A stretch of 64,000 bases of DNA from Dehalococcoidia bacterium. GTDB taxonomy: Bacteria > Chloroflexota > Dehalococcoidia > UBA2979. The notes beneath the pieces are model-generated. The model was not told the origin of the DNA, made no database searches, and saw only the letters and a program-made list of their open reading frames with translations. The DNA lies in contig JANQNP010000116.1 in NCBI GenBank assembly GCA_028279505.1, positions 1 through 64,000 on the forward strand. The letters run 5' to 3'. The position numbers and the translations under genes are program-made. This document shows positions 1-8,200 of the stretch, piece by piece. Each line of letters opens with the position of its first letter. The first letter of the stretch is position 1.

Positions 1-2
1 AG

Positions 3-1247
3 CCAACCGCACCCGCGGGCCGCCTCGCGACGCTCCAGCATCGCGACTTCCGGCTGCTCCTGGTCATGCAGCTGGCGTCGAGCATGCGCCAGCCGACCCT
101 CTTCATCACGCAGGCCTGGTACGTCACCACCGTCGCCCCGGACGGCCAGGAGGTCTGGCTCCTCGGCCTGCTGGGCGCGCTACGAGGTGCCGCGTTCCTC
201 GCCTACGTCCTGTTCGGCGGCACCTTCGCCGATCGCTTCCCCCGCGTCACCGTGCTCGCGGCCAGCCACGTCGTGGGGCTCGCGAACGTCCTGGTCGTCG
301 GCGGCCTGCTACTGATCCCCGCGGTCGCCGACGGCGAGGGCGCGTGGCTCTGGATCATGATGCTGCTCTTCGCGAGCTTCGGGCTGATGACCGCGCAGGA
401 CCAGCCGACCCGGACGGCGATGGTGCGCGACTCGGTCCCCGAGCACCTCCTCTCGAGGGCGATCACCCAGCATCAGATGGCGATGTCGTTCGGTGTCCTC
501 GCGGCGCCGTTCGCCGGGTTCTCGATCGAGACGCTCGGCTTCGGCACCACCTACCTCCTCGCCGGGCTCGGCCACCTCGTCGTGCTCGTCGCCGTCCGAG
601 GCATCTCGACCCGCACCGCCTCGGACGCGGCGGCGGCCAGCGCCTCGGTGATGTCGAACCTCCGCGAGGGCATCCAGGTCCTCCGCGAGAACCCGGTCGT
701 GCGCTGGACGGTGTTCACCAACTGGGCGGTGACCGCGCTCGGGATGAGCGTGATGGGGATCCTGATCGCCGCCTGGGTCGATCAGATCCTCGACCTCGAC
801 GCGGCAGGCTGGGGCGTGATGGTCGTGACCTGGGGCACCGGCGGGGTCGTCGCCTCGCTCTGGTTGAACTGGCGCGGCGACGTCCGACACATGGGCCTGT
901 GGTTCCTCGGCGCCGGCCTGCTGATGGGGCTCGGCGTGATGGCCTTCGGACTGAGCCGCGTCGTCGTGCTCGCCTTCTTCTTCAACGGCGTCGTCGGCAT
1001 GGCCTACCAGCTGATCCTCACCTGGGGAGTCACGATCGTGCAGCGCGAGGTACCCAACCGACTGCTGGGCCGCGTCACCGGCCTGCTGCTCCTCGCCGGC
1101 GGGCTGATGCAGATCGCCGGACTGCTGGTCGGCGGCCTCGCTCAGATCTTCGGTCTCGAGCTGATCTACCCGCTCGCGGGCCTCGGGATCGTCATCTACA
1201 CGGGGCTACTGACCTGGCGGCAGGCGCCGCTGCGACGGCTCGATTGA
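3..1247 (+). CDS. MFS transporter, 5'-truncated by window edge
   Basis: Integral membrane transporter of the major facilitator superfamily, enterobactin-exporter/MFS_3-like in general appearance; substrate unknown. The reading frame is open from base 3, and the codons before the first Met (residues reading LATLQHRDFRLLLV) look like the usual cytoplasmic N-terminus ahead of TM1. The true start is therefore upstream of the window and the first Met at 66 is internal. About ten to twelve hydrophobic segments follow, with a basic loop FADRFPR after TM2 as in MFS loop 2-3. A MoaD-MoaE gene follows after 83 bp with its own -10-like TATACT near 1276. Confidence is high for family and low for substrate. 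Confidence 0.85.
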   Translation, partial: PTAPAGRLATLQHRDFRLLLVMQLASSMRQPTLFITQAWYVTTVAPDGQEVWLLGLLGALRGAAFLAYVLFGGTFADRFPRVTVLAASHVVGLANVLVVGGLLLIPAVADGEGAWLWIMMLLFASFGLMTAQDQPTRTAMVRDSVPEHLLSRAITQHQMAMSFGVLAAPFAGFSIETLGFGTTYLLAGLGHLVVLVAVRGISTRTASDAAAASASVMSNLREGIQVLRENPVVRWTVFTNWAVTALGMSVMGILIAAWVDQILDLDAAGWGVMVVTWGTGGVVASLWLNWRGDVRHMGLWFLGAGLLMGLGVMAFGLSRVVVLAFFFNGVVGMAYQLILTWGVTIVQREVPNRLLGRVTGLLLLAGGLMQIAGLLVGGLAQIFGLELIYPLAGLGIVIYTGLLTWRQAPLRRLD

Positions 1248-1330
1248 GCCCCGTCTGCATGTAGCCCCGCCTCCATATACTGAGAGCAAACCCCGCTCGA
1301 CCGCGAGACCGACTACGAGGGCTGGCCGAC

Positions 1331-2029
1331 GTGCAGATCACTGTCCATCTCTTCGCCGGACTGCGCGACGTCATCGGTGGCGACATCGTCGAGGAGTTCG
1401 ACGAGGACGGGATCCCGGTGACCGCCCTGCGCGCGCGGCTCGACGAGGCCCACGAGAAGCTCCGCCCGTACCTCACCGGCGTCGCGATCGCCGTCAACGA
1501 GGACTACATCCTCGATGAGAACGAGCTGCTGAAGGACGGCGACACCGTCGCGCTGATCCCACCGATCGCCGGCGGCGAGCTGCCGCCCTTCCTCGTCACC
1601 GAGGCCCCCCTCGAGGTCAAAGCGCTCCGCGATCTCGTGACGACGCGCGCGAGCGGCGCGGTCGTGGTCTTCGAGGGCGTCGTCCGCGACCACCACGAAG
1701 GCCGCGAGGTGCTGCGCCTCGAGTACGAGGCCTACGTGCCGATGGCGGAGAAGCAGCTGCGCGCCGTCGCCGAGGAGGTCGCCGCCGACTTCGCGGACCG
1801 CGAAGTGCACGAGATCGCCATCCACCACCGGATCGGCACCCTCGAGATCGGCGACACGTCGCTGGTGGTGGCTCTCTCCGCCGCCCACCGGAAGGACGCC
1901 TTCGACGCCGCGCTGCGGGCCGTCGATCGCGTCAAGGAGACGGTCCCGGTCTGGAAGAAGGAACACGGCACCGACGGCACCCACTGGCAAGAGGGCGTGC
2001 GACCGAAGCCCGTCGGCTCGCCGGACTAG
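1331..2029 (+). CDS. MoaD-MoaE fusion, molybdopterin synthase
   Basis: Both subunits of molybdopterin synthase in one 232-residue chain. Residues 1-82 are a ubiquitin-fold MoaD ending in PPIAGG (Gly81-Gly82). Residues about 90-232 are MoaE, with VVVFEGVVRDH, the lysine-containing HRKDAF and VPVWKKE active-site regions. The enzyme turns cyclic pyranopterin monophosphate into molybdopterin, using sulfur carried as a thiocarboxylate on the MoaD C-terminal glycine. Here that glycine is internal and followed by ELPPF, so the chain must be cut after Gly82 to work as a carrier, as is known for mycobacterial MoaX. A JAMM protease is encoded at 28347-28787. Start is GTG. Confidence 0.9.
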   Translation: MQITVHLFAGLRDVIGGDIVEEFDEDGIPVTALRARLDEAHEKLRPYLTGVAIAVNEDYILDENELLKDGDTVALIPPIAGGELPPFLVTEAPLEVKALRDLVTTRASGAVVVFEGVVRDHHEGREVLRLEYEAYVPMAEKQLRAVAEEVAADFADREVHEIAIHHRIGTLEIGDTSLVVALSAAHRKDAFDAALRAVDRVKETVPVWKKEHGTDGTHWQEGVRPKPVGSPD

Positions 2030-2056
2030 CCGGACTCCCCCGCTTCGAGGGCGACG

Positions 2057-3427
2057 CTACCCGGCGGCGCCCGTCCGGTAATCGGGCGCGGTGATCTGGT
2101 AGACCGTCGACGTCTGCAGGTCGGCGAGTCGCGATGCGATCCGCGGCTCCATCTCCTTTAGCTCCCGGTTCGTCGTCACGATCGTCGGCGTCCGCCGCAG
2201 GTGTCGGTGGTTGAGGATCTGGTAGAGCTTCTCCTCCGCCCACGCGCTCGTCTGCTGCGCCCCGAGGTCATCGAGGATCAGCACCGGCGCCTCCAACAAC
2301 CGCCGGAACCGGTGGTCGAACCGCTCCGTCGCGCCCGGCGCGAACGTGGCGCGCAGCTCATCGAGGAGATCCGGCACGTTCGCGAAGGCGACCGAGTCGC
2401 CCTGCGCGAGCCGCTCTGCGGCGATGCCCGCCGCGAGGTGCGTCTTCCCGCACCCGTTCCCACCGAGGAACACGAGCCAGCCGTCGGGCTCGAGCGCCCA
2501 GCTCCTCGCGAGCCGGAACGCGCCCTCGAGGTTGCGACGCGACTCGCCGCGCAGGCCGCGACCCGCGGGATCGAACCGGTCGAGCGCGAAGCGCGCGAGC
2601 TGGTCCCGCCCCATCGCGCCGACGGAGAAGAAGCGAGGCCCCACCGCCGTCCCCAATTCGATTTGCTGGGTCACGCCCGGGTCCGAGAGCCGGCTCGCTA
2701 GCAGCGGCTCCGTCTCGTCGGGTGGGCGCACCCCGGTGAACACCGTCGGCAGCAGCGCGTTGAAGCGGTGCGAGATGATCTGCAGGAACTTCTCGCGCGC
2801 CCACGCGGTCTCGGAGTACCCATCGAGGTCGTCGAGGATCAGCACCGGCGCGCGCCGCACCTGCTCCAGCACCCGCTCGTAGTCCTCCTCGGCGTCCTCG
2901 TCGTAGCCCGCGCGCAGCTGGTCCAGCAGGTCCGCGATCGTGAGGAACATCGCCGGGTCGCCGCGATCGATCAGCCGGTTCGCGATCGCCGCCGCGAGGT
3001 GCGTCTTGCCACGGCCGTGCGCGCCGGTGAGGACGAGCCAACCCTCCGGGTGCTCGGCGTAGCGCTCGGCGATCTCCACCGCCTCCGCGTAGTGCGCCTG
3101 CTCGACCGACTCCTCAGTGCGACCACCCCGGTCGAGCTGCTCGAACGTCATCCGCCGCAGCGGCCCGAGCCGCGAGTAGCGCAACAGACGAGCGCGCCGT
3201 TGCTCGGGGTCCTCGACGGTCGCACAACGGCTGCAGGGAACCGGGTGACCGAACCGCGGGTCCTGGAGGTCTGCCGTCACGCGCACGAAGCGCGCGCCGC
3301 CGCAGAGCGAGCAGACGGACTCGGCCGCCGGCGCCGCGATGCCCGCCGCCGTCTCGACGCTACTCGCGTCGGTAGACATGGCCGTACGGGTCGGCGGTTC
3401 GAGCATCTCCCCGAGTTGCCTCATCAT
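2057..3427 (-). CDS. Helicase loader (DnaC/DnaI-like) with two tandem AAA+ domains
   Basis: ATPase that probably loads the replicative helicase encoded two genes upstream. A four-cysteine zinc motif (CSLC ... CSRC) lies near the N-terminus, as in DnaI. It is followed by two complete DnaC-type ATPase modules: Walker A GAHGRGKTH with Walker B LILDDLDG, then Walker A GGNGCGKTH with Walker B LILDDLGA. Known DnaC/DnaI/IstB proteins carry one module, so the duplication is unusual. I chose the ATG at 3427 because AAGGACGAG precedes it; the frame stays open to another ATG at 3469. The start overlaps the DnaD-like gene by 68 nt, implying translational coupling. Family call is firm; client helicase is inferred from context. 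Confidence 0.85.
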   Translation of the reverse strand: MMRQLGEMLEPPTRTAMSTDASSVETAAGIAAPAAESVCSLCGGARFVRVTADLQDPRFGHPVPCSRCATVEDPEQRRARLLRYSRLGPLRRMTFEQLDRGGRTEESVEQAHYAEAVEIAERYAEHPEGWLVLTGAHGRGKTHLAAAIANRLIDRGDPAMFLTIADLLDQLRAGYDEDAEEDYERVLEQVRRAPVLILDDLDGYSETAWAREKFLQIISHRFNALLPTVFTGVRPPDETEPLLASRLSDPGVTQQIELGTAVGPRFFSVGAMGRDQLARFALDRFDPAGRGLRGESRRNLEGAFRLARSWALEPDGWLVFLGGNGCGKTHLAAGIAAERLAQGDSVAFANVPDLLDELRATFAPGATERFDHRFRRLLEAPVLILDDLGAQQTSAWAEEKLYQILNHRHLRRTPTIVTTNRELKEMEPRIASRLADLQTSTVYQITAPDYRTGAAG

Positions 3428-4169
3428 CTCGTCCTTCGGTTTCCCAGCGGCGGAGGATCGCCTCCGCATAACGCCAGGAACGCGCGTTGTTCGTTGCCGC
3501 GAGGCGGAGCGCCTCGATGATCCAGTCCGGCGAGTAGCGACTCTCCGCGTCCGCGAGCAGCGACGCGACGGCCGGCGTCAGCGTGCCGATCTCCTGCTCG
3601 TAGACGGCGGCCGGCTCGCTCCGCTCCACCGGCACGGCGTCGCTCCGAGGACGGCGCCCCTCCGGCAACGGCTGCACACCGCTGAGGATGCGCGTGCGGA
3701 GGCGGCGCCCACCTTCGTTGTTCACGCAATAGAGGACGTCGCCGTCCTCGAGCGGACAGTCGAGCAGCGAGCCCCGCGCGACCGCCAGCGCGAGCGCCGG
3801 TGGCACCGCCTCGGCGCCGCCGCAGCTGGTGAGACCGCGCAGCAGCGCGGTGTCGCCCGCGAGTTCGCTCCGGCGGACGGCGCGGAGCGGGCCCCGAGCG
3901 CGACCGATCGCGAAGAGCGCGTGCAGGGTGACCCGCAGCTCGGCCTCGTCCTCGATCGCCGGTAGTAGCTCGGCGAACAGCTCCGCCGGGAGCGTGATCG
4001 GCCGCGTACCGGTGCGAAACCCCTCGAACGGTCGCGGGGATGGAATCGCCGCGGCAGGCGCGGACGGATCGGGCACGCGAGCGTCGGCGGGCGCGAGCGC
4101 GTCCTCGGAAAGTCGGCCGGCGGGAGCCGGGAGCGGTGGGGGCAGCGGGCCGGGATTGGAGCCGGGCAT
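3360..4169 (-). CDS. DnaD-domain primosome protein
   Basis: 269 residues. The N-terminal half is a Pro/Ala-rich tail followed by a winged-helix-like region (about 60-160). The C-terminal part (about 185-250) is a DnaD domain: YEQEIGTLTPAVASLL, then WIIEALRLAATNN and the signature SWRYAEAILRRWETEG. DnaD proteins remodel DNA and help recruit helicase and loader at initiation or restart. The gene lies 15 bp after dnaB and overlaps the loader gene, forming a dnaB-dnaD-dnaI-like module. The SD is weak (AGGGA about 12 nt before ATG), so coupling to dnaB is likely. Confidence 0.85.
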   Translation of the reverse strand: MPGSNPGPLPPPLPAPAGRLSEDALAPADARVPDPSAPAAAIPSPRPFEGFRTGTRPITLPAELFAELLPAIEDEAELRVTLHALFAIGRARGPLRAVRRSELAGDTALLRGLTSCGGAEAVPPALALAVARGSLLDCPLEDGDVLYCVNNEGGRRLRTRILSGVQPLPEGRRPRSDAVPVERSEPAAVYEQEIGTLTPAVASLLADAESRYSPDWIIEALRLAATNNARSWRYAEAILRRWETEGRDDEATRGDARTADPYGHVYRRE

Positions 4170-4184
4170 CGGTGGTCGGCGTCC

Positions 4185-5645
4185 CTAGTTCAGGAAGTCT
4201 GGATCGCCGTAGTCGTCGTACCCGGCCGGAACCGGCTCCGACCGCAGCAGCAGGTCCTGGAAGCTGGCGGTCTCCGGCACCCAGCGCACGGTGATCGTCC
4301 CCGTCGGGCCGTTGCGGTGTTTCGCGATGATGATCTGCGCGAGGCCGGTCGGGTGGGCGCCTCCCGGCTCACCGGGGTTCTGGTCCTGCCAGTCCTCGGC
4401 CTGCGTGTACATGTCCTCGCGGTAGATAAACATCACGATGTCGGCGTCCTGCTCGATCGAACCGGACTCGCGGAGGTCGGACAGCATCGGGATGTGCGGC
4501 TGCCGCGTCTCGACGGCACGCGAGAGCTGCGCGCCCGCGATCACCGGCACGTTCAGCTCGCGCGCCAGCTCCTTCAGCGCGCGCGAGATCTGACTGATCT
4601 CGTTCGCCCGCGTGTCCATCCGCCCGGCGCCGTGGAGGAGCTGGAGGTAGTCGACCACGATCATGTCGAGGCCCTGGTCGGCCTGCAACCGCCGGCACTT
4701 CGCGCGGATCTCGGGGACGCTGAGCGCCGCCGAGTCGTCGATGTAGATCGCCGCGCCCGCGAGCTGCCCGTGCGCGTGCATCACACGCGACTCCTCGTCC
4801 TCCCCGTGCCGCCCGAGGCGCAGGCGTGCCATCTTCACGCCGGACTCCGAGGAGAGCAGCCGCATCGCTAGCTGCTCGCCACCCATCTCGAGGCTGAACA
4901 CGGCGACCGAGGCGTGGCTCCCGACGGCGGCGTTCCGCGCGACGTTCAACATCAGCGAGGTCTTCCCGCCACCGGTGCGCGCGGCGAGGATGATCAGGTC
5001 GCCGCGCTTGAAGCCGCCGCCCAGCTGCTCGTCGAGGTCCATGAACCCGGAGCGCACCCCGGAGGCCAGCTCGCCGTCCTCCTCCTCGGCGGGCGCCTCG
5101 AGGAACTCGTCCAGCAGTTCGCGCAGCCGTTTGAAGTCACCGGCCGCCTCCGCGGAGCGCAGCCCGAGCAGCAGCGACTCGGCCTCGCCGAGTACCCGGC
5201 TCGCGTCCGGCCCGCCCGCGCTCGCGAGCTGCGCGATGTTGCCGGCCACCTGCATCAGGCGGCGGTAGAGCGCGTCGCGGGCGACGATCCGCGCGTGCGC
5301 CTCGACGCCGATCGCGGTGAAGTACTTGCCGGCGATCTCCTGGAGGAACGGCTCGCCACCGACCGTCTCGAGGTGGCCGGCACGCTCGAGCTCGTGGGCC
5401 ACCGTCGGGACGGTGACGGCTTCCCCGCGTTCGGCGAGGTTCAGGCAGGCCTCGAAGACCCACCCGTTCTGTTCCCGGAAGAAGTCGACGGATCGGACGA
5501 TCGGCAGCACGCGCGCGTAGCTGTCGTCATCGAGGAGCATCGCCGCGATCACGGCTTCCTCGGCGGCGATGTCGTGCGGTGGGAGGCCGGTCTGCTGCGG
5601 GCGCGTGTCGCGCAGGATCTCCGTCGGCCGGCTATCGGAGACCAT
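4185..5645 (-). CDS. dnaB: Replicative DNA helicase DnaB
   Basis: Hexameric 5'-3' helicase of the replication fork, 486 residues, full length. The N-terminal domain opens with LPPHDIAAEEAVIAAML. The RecA-like C-terminal domain carries Walker A ARTGGGKTS, Walker B MIVVDYLQLL, and the DnaB signature SGSIEQDADIVMFIYRE. No intein is visible. ATG at 5645 is preceded by AAGGAAAG about 12 nt upstream. It lies between rplI and the DnaD-like gene, with a hairpin terminator candidate between rplI and dnaB. Confidence 0.96.
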   Translation of the reverse strand: MVSDSRPTEILRDTRPQQTGLPPHDIAAEEAVIAAMLLDDDSYARVLPIVRSVDFFREQNGWVFEACLNLAERGEAVTVPTVAHELERAGHLETVGGEPFLQEIAGKYFTAIGVEAHARIVARDALYRRLMQVAGNIAQLASAGGPDASRVLGEAESLLLGLRSAEAAGDFKRLRELLDEFLEAPAEEEDGELASGVRSGFMDLDEQLGGGFKRGDLIILAARTGGGKTSLMLNVARNAAVGSHASVAVFSLEMGGEQLAMRLLSSESGVKMARLRLGRHGEDEESRVMHAHGQLAGAAIYIDDSAALSVPEIRAKCRRLQADQGLDMIVVDYLQLLHGAGRMDTRANEISQISRALKELARELNVPVIAGAQLSRAVETRQPHIPMLSDLRESGSIEQDADIVMFIYREDMYTQAEDWQDQNPGEPGGAHPTGLAQIIIAKHRNGPTGTITVRWVPETASFQDLLLRSEPVPAGYDDYGDPDFLN

Positions 5646-5691
5646 CGGGCGTTCCGCTTTCCTTGCGGAAGCATCTCGACCATCGGTGACG

Positions 5692-5725
5692 ACAACAAGA
5701 CGGCCCCGCCGCAGGACGGGGCCGT
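5692..5725 (-). terminator. Rho-independent terminator candidate after rplI
   Basis: A perfect 9-bp GC-rich stem (ACGGCCCCG / CGGGGCCGT, arms 5700-5708 and 5717-5725) with an 8-nt loop. On the minus strand it is followed by CTTGTTGTC, a short T-rich run. It sits 35 bp after the rplI stop and upstream of dnaB, so it may attenuate read-through into the primosome genes. Confidence 0.55.
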
Positions 5726-5759
5726 GCCATCTGGCCGCCCGGGTCGAGACCTGAGCGGC

Positions 5760-6431
5760 TTACGAGGTCGAGCTGTCTTCCTCTGCGAGGGCGGCTTCCG
5801 CCGCCGCCACGAGAGATGAGTCGCCCGACCCCGACGCACCGTCGGTGACCTGGTCCTCGGCGGATGCCTCCGCCTCGGTCGCGTCGGTGTCTTCGTCCGC
5901 ACCCGGCAGGGCGGCCTCCGCTTCCTCCACCACGAGTGGCGGGTTCAGCAGCAAGTCGACGGCTACCTCTACGCCTTCCGGCGCCTCGGCATCCACGACG
6001 ACCACCTTGACCTCCGGCACCACGTTACGTGACAGCCGGATCGGCACGGTGAAAACCCCAACGCTCCTGATCACCTCAGGCAGCAGGATGCGACGTCTGT
6101 CCAACTCTTCGCCGAGAATCTCCCCAGCCTTCTCGGCGACGTCCGCACTGGTGACGGAGCCGTACAGACGTCCCTGCTCTCCGACGCGAACTGCCATGAC
6201 GAGCGGAGCGCCTTCGAGCTTGCCGACAAGCTCTTGGGCGTGCTCATCCTGGGCACGCTGCCGTTCCTCCTCGATCTCACGAAGCCTCTCGGCCCGTGCG
6301 AGGACGTCAGGTGTTGCCGGTGCGGCAAGGCCGCGTGGCAACAGATAGTTTCGGGCATACCCCGGGCGTACGGTTCGCACCTCGCCCATGGTGCCCGATC
6401 CCTCAACGGTCTCCAGGAACACGACCTTCAC
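5760..6431 (-). CDS. rplI: 50S ribosomal protein bL9 with long acidic tail
   Basis: Starts GTG (AGAGGGT 9 nt upstream). Residues 1-50 are the conserved L9 N-terminal RNA-binding domain: MKVVFLETVEGSG and GYARNYLLPRGLA, with the central lysine-poor helix after it. The C-terminal L9 domain ends near residue 165 (ILLPEVIRSVGVFTVPI, then VVVVDA). Beyond it is a tail of about 55 residues rich in Glu, Asp and Ala, making the protein 223 residues against a usual 150 or so. The rpsF, ssb and rpsR genes that commonly precede rplI are absent here. Confidence 0.93.
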   Translation of the reverse strand: MKVVFLETVEGSGTMGEVRTVRPGYARNYLLPRGLAAPATPDVLARAERLREIEEERQRAQDEHAQELVGKLEGAPLVMAVRVGEQGRLYGSVTSADVAEKAGEILGEELDRRRILLPEVIRSVGVFTVPIRLSRNVVPEVKVVVVDAEAPEGVEVAVDLLLNPPLVVEEAEAALPGADEDTDATEAEASAEDQVTDGASGSGDSSLVAAAEAALAEEDSSTS

Positions 6432-6522
6432 GTCGAATGACCCTCTCGGTGTGTCGGAGCCGGGACTGCGGTCATCTTCGGGGAGCGACCCGGTACCGAA
6501 CGCAACTTATCGACGGGGCATT

Positions 6523-6567
6523 CCACAGACTGCGGGAGTTATCCCGCGATCCCCGGTGTGTCTGTGG
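6523..6567 (-). other. Nested hairpin in the rplI leader region
   Basis: Outer arms CCACAGAC (6523-6530) and GTCTGTGG (6560-6567) are perfectly complementary and enclose an inner GCGGGA-GTTA-TCCCGC hairpin (6532-6547). It lies about 90 nt upstream of the rplI start and inside the 5' leader predicted from the promoter at 6702-6741. It could be a cis-regulatory RNA or a terminator without a T-tract; the sequence does not decide. Confidence 0.45.
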
Positions 6568-6701
6568 TACCTGTCGTGGACAGGCGGTGCGTATCCGGAC
6601 TCCGGACCATCCCACCGCTTGAGCCGAGACAGGTTATCGGCGCCCCCCGGGTCACGCAATCGATTCCGGAGCCGTTCTCGTCGTTGACCGACTCGGCGCA
6701 G

Positions 6702-6741
6702 AGCATAGAACGAACGTTCGCATCCTGTCAAACATTTGTTC
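6702..6741 (-). promoter_or_regulatory. Sigma70-type promoter with LexA-like box, upstream of rplI-dnaB
   Basis: Read on the minus strand, TTGACA (6726-6731), an 18-nt spacer and TATGCT (6702-6707) form a good -35/-10 pair. GAACAAATGTTT (6730-6741) overlaps the -35 and matches the Gram-positive LexA core GAAC-N4-GTTY. A perfect palindrome CGAACGTTCG (6711-6720) sits in the spacer. Transcription would start near 6695, giving a leader of about 260 nt before rplI. Promoter elements are seen; SOS control is inferred. Confidence 0.5.
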
Positions 6742-6766
6742 TGCTAATCGTCGGATCGACTCAGTA

Positions 6767-7006
6767 CAGCGACCGCCGCCCGAGGCCCGGCACGCCGTGT
6801 TGGTCATAGATCTGGCCAACGGCCAGCGCGATGTCGTCTCAGCCGAAGATCGTCCGCTCGAGCTCCGCGCGATCCGCCGCATCGAGCTGCGTCGGCAGCG
6901 CGCTGCCGTTCAACCGCGCCCCGATCGAGGTCACGGCCGCCCACCCGCGGGCGCCAGCGCGGCGCCACGAGGGCAGTCGATTCGTCCGAGGAAGCGCGAC
7001 GGCCAT
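6767..7006 (-). pseudogene. Possible decayed small gene with one in-frame TGA
   Basis: From ATG 7006 the frame reads 55 codons (ending ELERTIFG), meets TGA at 6839-6841, then continues 24 codons (starting DDIALAVGQIYDQHG) to a second TGA. High third-position GC persists on both sides of the first TGA, as expected for one formerly continuous gene. No SD precedes the ATG, and I recognise no family. It lies 33 nt after the plastocyanin-like gene. It may also be chance open sequence; the rest of 6432-7039 holds only the rplI promoter and leader. Confidence 0.25.
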
Positions 7007-7039
7007 GCGACCAGTGTGCGCGATCCGCCGACCAGATGC

Positions 7040-7570
7040 CTAGCTGCGACGAACCACCCCGAGGAACGCGCCCGCCGCCAGGCTGATCAGCACCACCCGC
7101 GCCAGCCAGACGAAGCGCATAGCGTCATCGGCCGGCGCAACCGTCGTTGCCTCGGAGCCTGCCACCTCGAGGCCCGGGACCTCGCCGCTGTCGCCGACAA
7201 CGACCGTGCCGAGCATGCCGGGGTGGAGCGCGCAGAAGTACGGGAAGACGCCTTCAGTCGGGAAACTGAAGCTGATCGACTCGTCCTCGCCGAACTGGGT
7301 GAAGTCACCCCAGGCGTTGTTGACCCCGGTCACCGTGTGCGGCGCCTCGTCCCGGTTCGTCCACTCGACCGTCTGACCCGCATCGACCCGGAGCACCGTG
7401 GGCTCGTAGCAGAAGCCCGTCACCTCGACCCGCACGTCCGACCCATCGGTGATCGCCTGCGTGCGGCAGTGCCCGCCACCGGCGGACACGCTCGCGATCG
7501 ATCCGATCGCGACCGCCCCGGCCAGAAGAAAGAGGAGCCCGCTGACCCGGCGGATCCGGCGAACGTGCAT
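7040..7570 (-). CDS. Membrane-anchored plastocyanin/cupredoxin-like protein
   Basis: Exported blue-copper protein of 176 residues. An N-terminal signal/anchor (LLFLLAGAVAIGSI) is followed by a cupredoxin domain with the type 1 copper ligands His in APHTVTG and Cys, His and Met in YFCALHPGM. A C-terminal hydrophobic segment (FVWLARVVLISLAAGAFL) probably anchors it outside the membrane. It could carry electrons for the cytochrome bc operon at 15634-19260, though the two are not adjacent. It follows the CYTH gene and may be cotranscribed with purL. Confidence 0.85.
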   Translation of the reverse strand: MHVRRIRRVSGLLFLLAGAVAIGSIASVSAGGGHCRTQAITDGSDVRVEVTGFCYEPTVLRVDAGQTVEWTNRDEAPHTVTGVNNAWGDFTQFGEDESISFSFPTEGVFPYFCALHPGMLGTVVVGDSGEVPGLEVAGSEATTVAPADDAMRFVWLARVVLISLAAGAFLGVVRRS

Positions 7571-7673
7571 GGGAGATCTCGCGGTGCGCTCGGCGATCGG
7601 CGAACCAGCCGATCACAGCCCCAATACACCGCGGCGACCTCGTTGGTTCCCGTGCCGACGCCGGCTCGCGACG

Positions 7674-8195
7674 CTACGCGCCCGGCTCCTGCGTCAGCAT
7701 CAGCTCCGCGTAGCCGCGCAGCTCCGAGGCGACATGCTCCATCCCGAGGCGAACGAGCGCCTCGCGGAGTTCGACCGCCGTCTCCGCCTCGTCGCGACCG
7801 TCGACCGCGCTGGTCAGCTCAACGAACATCCCGAGCCGGTAGACCTGATCGAGGTGGATCCGGGTCGCCCGCCACTGGAAGGTCTTGCGCGTCTTCTCGA
7901 TCTCCACGCGAACGCCGAAGCGACCGCGCAACATCGCGCTGACCTCACGAACGTCGCGCACCTCGGCAACCTCCGCCTCGGTCAGCTGCAGCCCCTCGTA
8001 CGCGCTGCGCTGGTAGGTGATCAGCTCGGCCGGTGCGTTCTCGAGCTGCCGCAGCAGAAGCAGCCCGTCCGGGAAGTTGAAGTGCGTGTCCTGCTCGCGC
8101 CGCTCGTACAGGAAGTCGGTGTCGAAGTCCCGCACGCGCTCCTCGAGCGCCACGAGGTTCGGCGCGACCGCCTTGAACTCGAGCCAGCGCGCCAC
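7674..8195 (-). CDS. CYTH-domain phosphohydrolase/cyclase (CyaB/ThTPase-like)
   Basis: 173 residues. The CYTH superfamily binds triphosphates in a beta-tunnel (class IV adenylate cyclases, thiamine triphosphatases, tripolyphosphatases). Visible signatures are the N-terminal LEFKAV (EXEXK-like, here with one Glu replaced), the DTDFLYERREQDTHFNF strand pair, and later LDQVYRLGMFVELTSAV, typical of CyaB-like proteins. Start GTG at 8195 lies 5 nt after the purL stop, so translation is probably coupled. Substrate cannot be assigned. Confidence 0.8.
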   Translation of the reverse strand: MARWLEFKAVAPNLVALEERVRDFDTDFLYERREQDTHFNFPDGLLLLRQLENAPAELITYQRSAYEGLQLTEAEVAEVRDVREVSAMLRGRFGVRVEIEKTRKTFQWRATRIHLDQVYRLGMFVELTSAVDGRDEAETAVELREALVRLGMEHVASELRGYAELMLTQEPGA

Positions 8196-8200
8196 GGCGG

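Noticed and set aside
6432..7039. A tRNA gene or replication origin in the rplI upstream gap
   Set aside because: No T-loop consensus, no cloverleaf, and no cluster of DnaA boxes was found; the nested hairpin does not fit a tRNA.
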